Source: Myxococcota bacterium
Lineage (GTDB): Bacteria > Myxococcota_C > UBA6777
NCBI GenBank assembly: GCA_023150835.1
Contig: JAKLKB010000207.1
Coordinates: 1 to 6,398, forward strand
Reading direction: 5' to 3'
Length of the DNA stretch: 6,398 bases
The notes under the pieces are model-generated. The model was given only the letters and a program-made list of their open reading frames with translations, did not search any database and was not told where the DNA came from. Below, piece after piece: positions 5,875 through 6,398 of the stretch. How positions within the stretch are numbered: position 1 is the first letter of the stretch; the number at the start of each line of letters is the position of its first letter. A program made the position numbers and the translations under genes.

Positions 5875-6279
5875 ATGAAACAACCGAACGCTTCTGCTTT
5901 TCCACACGGTGGCGATGTTCTTGCCACACAAGGCCCCAGCCCATCGACACCGACGCCCCGCTCTGAAGGGGATATCGGCGCGGACGCTTTCGCAACAGGC
6001 GGAATGCTCCAAGGCGCGCAACCTACGCCAAGTCCGGGGCAGCGCATCGCCAATCGTTACACGATCCTTCGTCTGCTTGGGGCAGGTGGGATGGGGCAAG
6101 TCTTTCTTGTTCACGACAGCCTGTGCGATCAGCAACTCGCCCTAAAACGCTTGCATCCGCACCTTGCGCACGATCCGACTCTTCAAAAGCGCTTTATCGA
6201 AGAGATCAAGATCGCGCAAACGCTCTCCCATCCGGGTTTTCTCAAGATTGTTGGAGTCGAGGCTCATGTTGTGTTTTGA
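5875..6279 (+). pseudogene. Ser/Thr protein kinase gene, interrupted after the N-lobe
   Basis: This is the N-terminal part of a Hanks-type (eukaryote-like) Ser/Thr kinase. Residues 1-57 are Pro/Thr/Gly-rich with no motif. From residue 61 (RYTILRLLGAGGMGQVFLVHD) the kinase N-lobe is unmistakable: Gly-rich loop G69-A-G-G-M-G-Q-V, ATP-anchoring Lys K91 in LALKRL, helix-C Glu E110 in RFIEEIKIA, and the SHPG segment that precedes strand 4. The frame then reads a few foreign residues (about VEAHVVF) and stops at 6277-6279. The catalytic HRD loop, the DFG motif and the whole C-lobe are absent, so no activity is possible from this fragment. The likely cause is the mobile element starting near 6253. 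The ATG lies three bases after the lipase stop, with only a weak AAGG 14 bases upstream, which suggests translational coupling. The rest of the kinase may lie beyond the element, outside the window. Confidence 0.85.
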
Positions 6280-6306
6280 GGTCTTTTTCTAAAAACGTGG
6301 TATCAT
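6276..6306 (+). promoter_or_regulatory. Candidate transposase promoter inside the element
   Basis: TTGAGG (6276-6281) could be a -35 box. TATCAT (6301-6306), preceded by TGG, could be an extended -10 box. The spacing is 19 bases, rather long, but an extended -10 can compensate. The transposase ATG follows about 43 bases downstream. Confidence 0.4.
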
Positions 6307-6335
6307 CGGGCTTCATGGCTTGTTTCTCCTTGAGA

Positions 6336-6342
6336 AGAGAGG
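6336..6342 (+). promoter_or_regulatory. Ribosome binding site of the element's transposase
   Basis: AGAGAGG ends six bases before the ATG at 6349. It is a moderate Shine-Dalgarno match and supports translation starting at that codon. Confidence 0.5.
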
Positions 6343-6348
6343 TTCAAG

Positions 6349-6398
6349 ATGAACGTCAATATCCAGAATTTGATAGATGATGCCCAGTGCTACGACAC
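6349..6398 (+). CDS. IS1595-like transposase, first 16 codons (cut by window edge)
   Basis: The frame opens with ATG and reads MNVNIQNLIDDAQCYDT-like sequence to the edge. IS1595-family transposases commonly begin with a short helix, an acidic pair and a C-Y or C-Y-x-x-L/V element, ahead of an R-W-P-x-G-x-x-C-P-x-C zinc-binding segment that would lie just outside this window. The assignment rests on that N-terminal pattern, the ribosome site and the insertion context. With only 16 full codons the family call is tentative. Confidence 0.5.
   Translation, partial: MNVNIQNLIDDAQCYD

Larger units (their letters stand above)
6253..6398 (+). mobile_element. Left end of an IS1595-like insertion sequence (partial)
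   Basis: The kinase reading frame loses similarity at about 6253. From there a new unit begins, with leader, promoter-like boxes, ribosome site and transposase start, and it runs off the right edge. The boundary is placed where kinase homology ends and is uncertain by several bases. The terminal inverted repeat and target duplication cannot be verified, because the other end is outside the window. Base composition looks more A/T-rich than in the kinase gene. Confidence 0.6.

Overview
The window looks like a chromosomal segment of a myxobacterium or a close relative (Myxococcota). Three things point there: a secreted protein ending in a MYXO-CTERM-type sorting tail (a Cys motif, a membrane segment, then an Arg cluster), tandem MopE-type Asp/Cys motifs, and a Ser/Thr protein kinase with an Ala/Pro/Gly-rich N-terminus. 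GC content looks moderate by eye, lower than in the classic high-GC myxobacteria, so the exact lineage is left open. No RNA gene or CRISPR array was seen.

Layout. Positions 1-194 hold no gene I can name. Positions 195 to about 572 (+) are a broken IS4-type transposase that covers the N-terminus and the first catalytic Asp and then loses homology. A purine-rich stretch of about 110 bases separates it from the large gene at 687-4031 on the minus strand. That gene encodes a 1114-residue exported protein: signal peptide, von Willebrand A (VWA) domain with an intact metal site, ten MopE-type motifs interleaved with 27-residue Cys/Trp modules, a second Cys-rich array of about nine short units, an acidic linker, and the MYXO-CTERM tail. 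A 373-base divergent intergenic region follows. Then comes a lipoprotein-like lipase on the plus strand (4405-5871) with a complete Ser-Asp-His triad. Three bases later a Ser/Thr protein kinase gene starts (5875), but its reading frame breaks off after about 126 kinase-like residues. At that point a second mobile element begins, apparently of the IS1595 family, with its own promoter-like sequence, ribosome binding site and the first 16 codons of a transposase at the right edge.

How the parts relate. The two intact genes both encode envelope or extracellular proteins and are transcribed divergently from a shared intergenic region. The surface protein is built for adhesion or metal-dependent binding, and the lipase for ester hydrolysis at the cell surface. 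The lipase and kinase were probably one operon before the insertion. Mobile-element sequence lies on both sides, so this is a locus under rearrangement. The most unusual signals are the multi-module architecture of the 1114-residue protein, its internal duplication that differs by exactly one 81-base unit, the lipase's hybrid features, and the IS-interrupted kinase.
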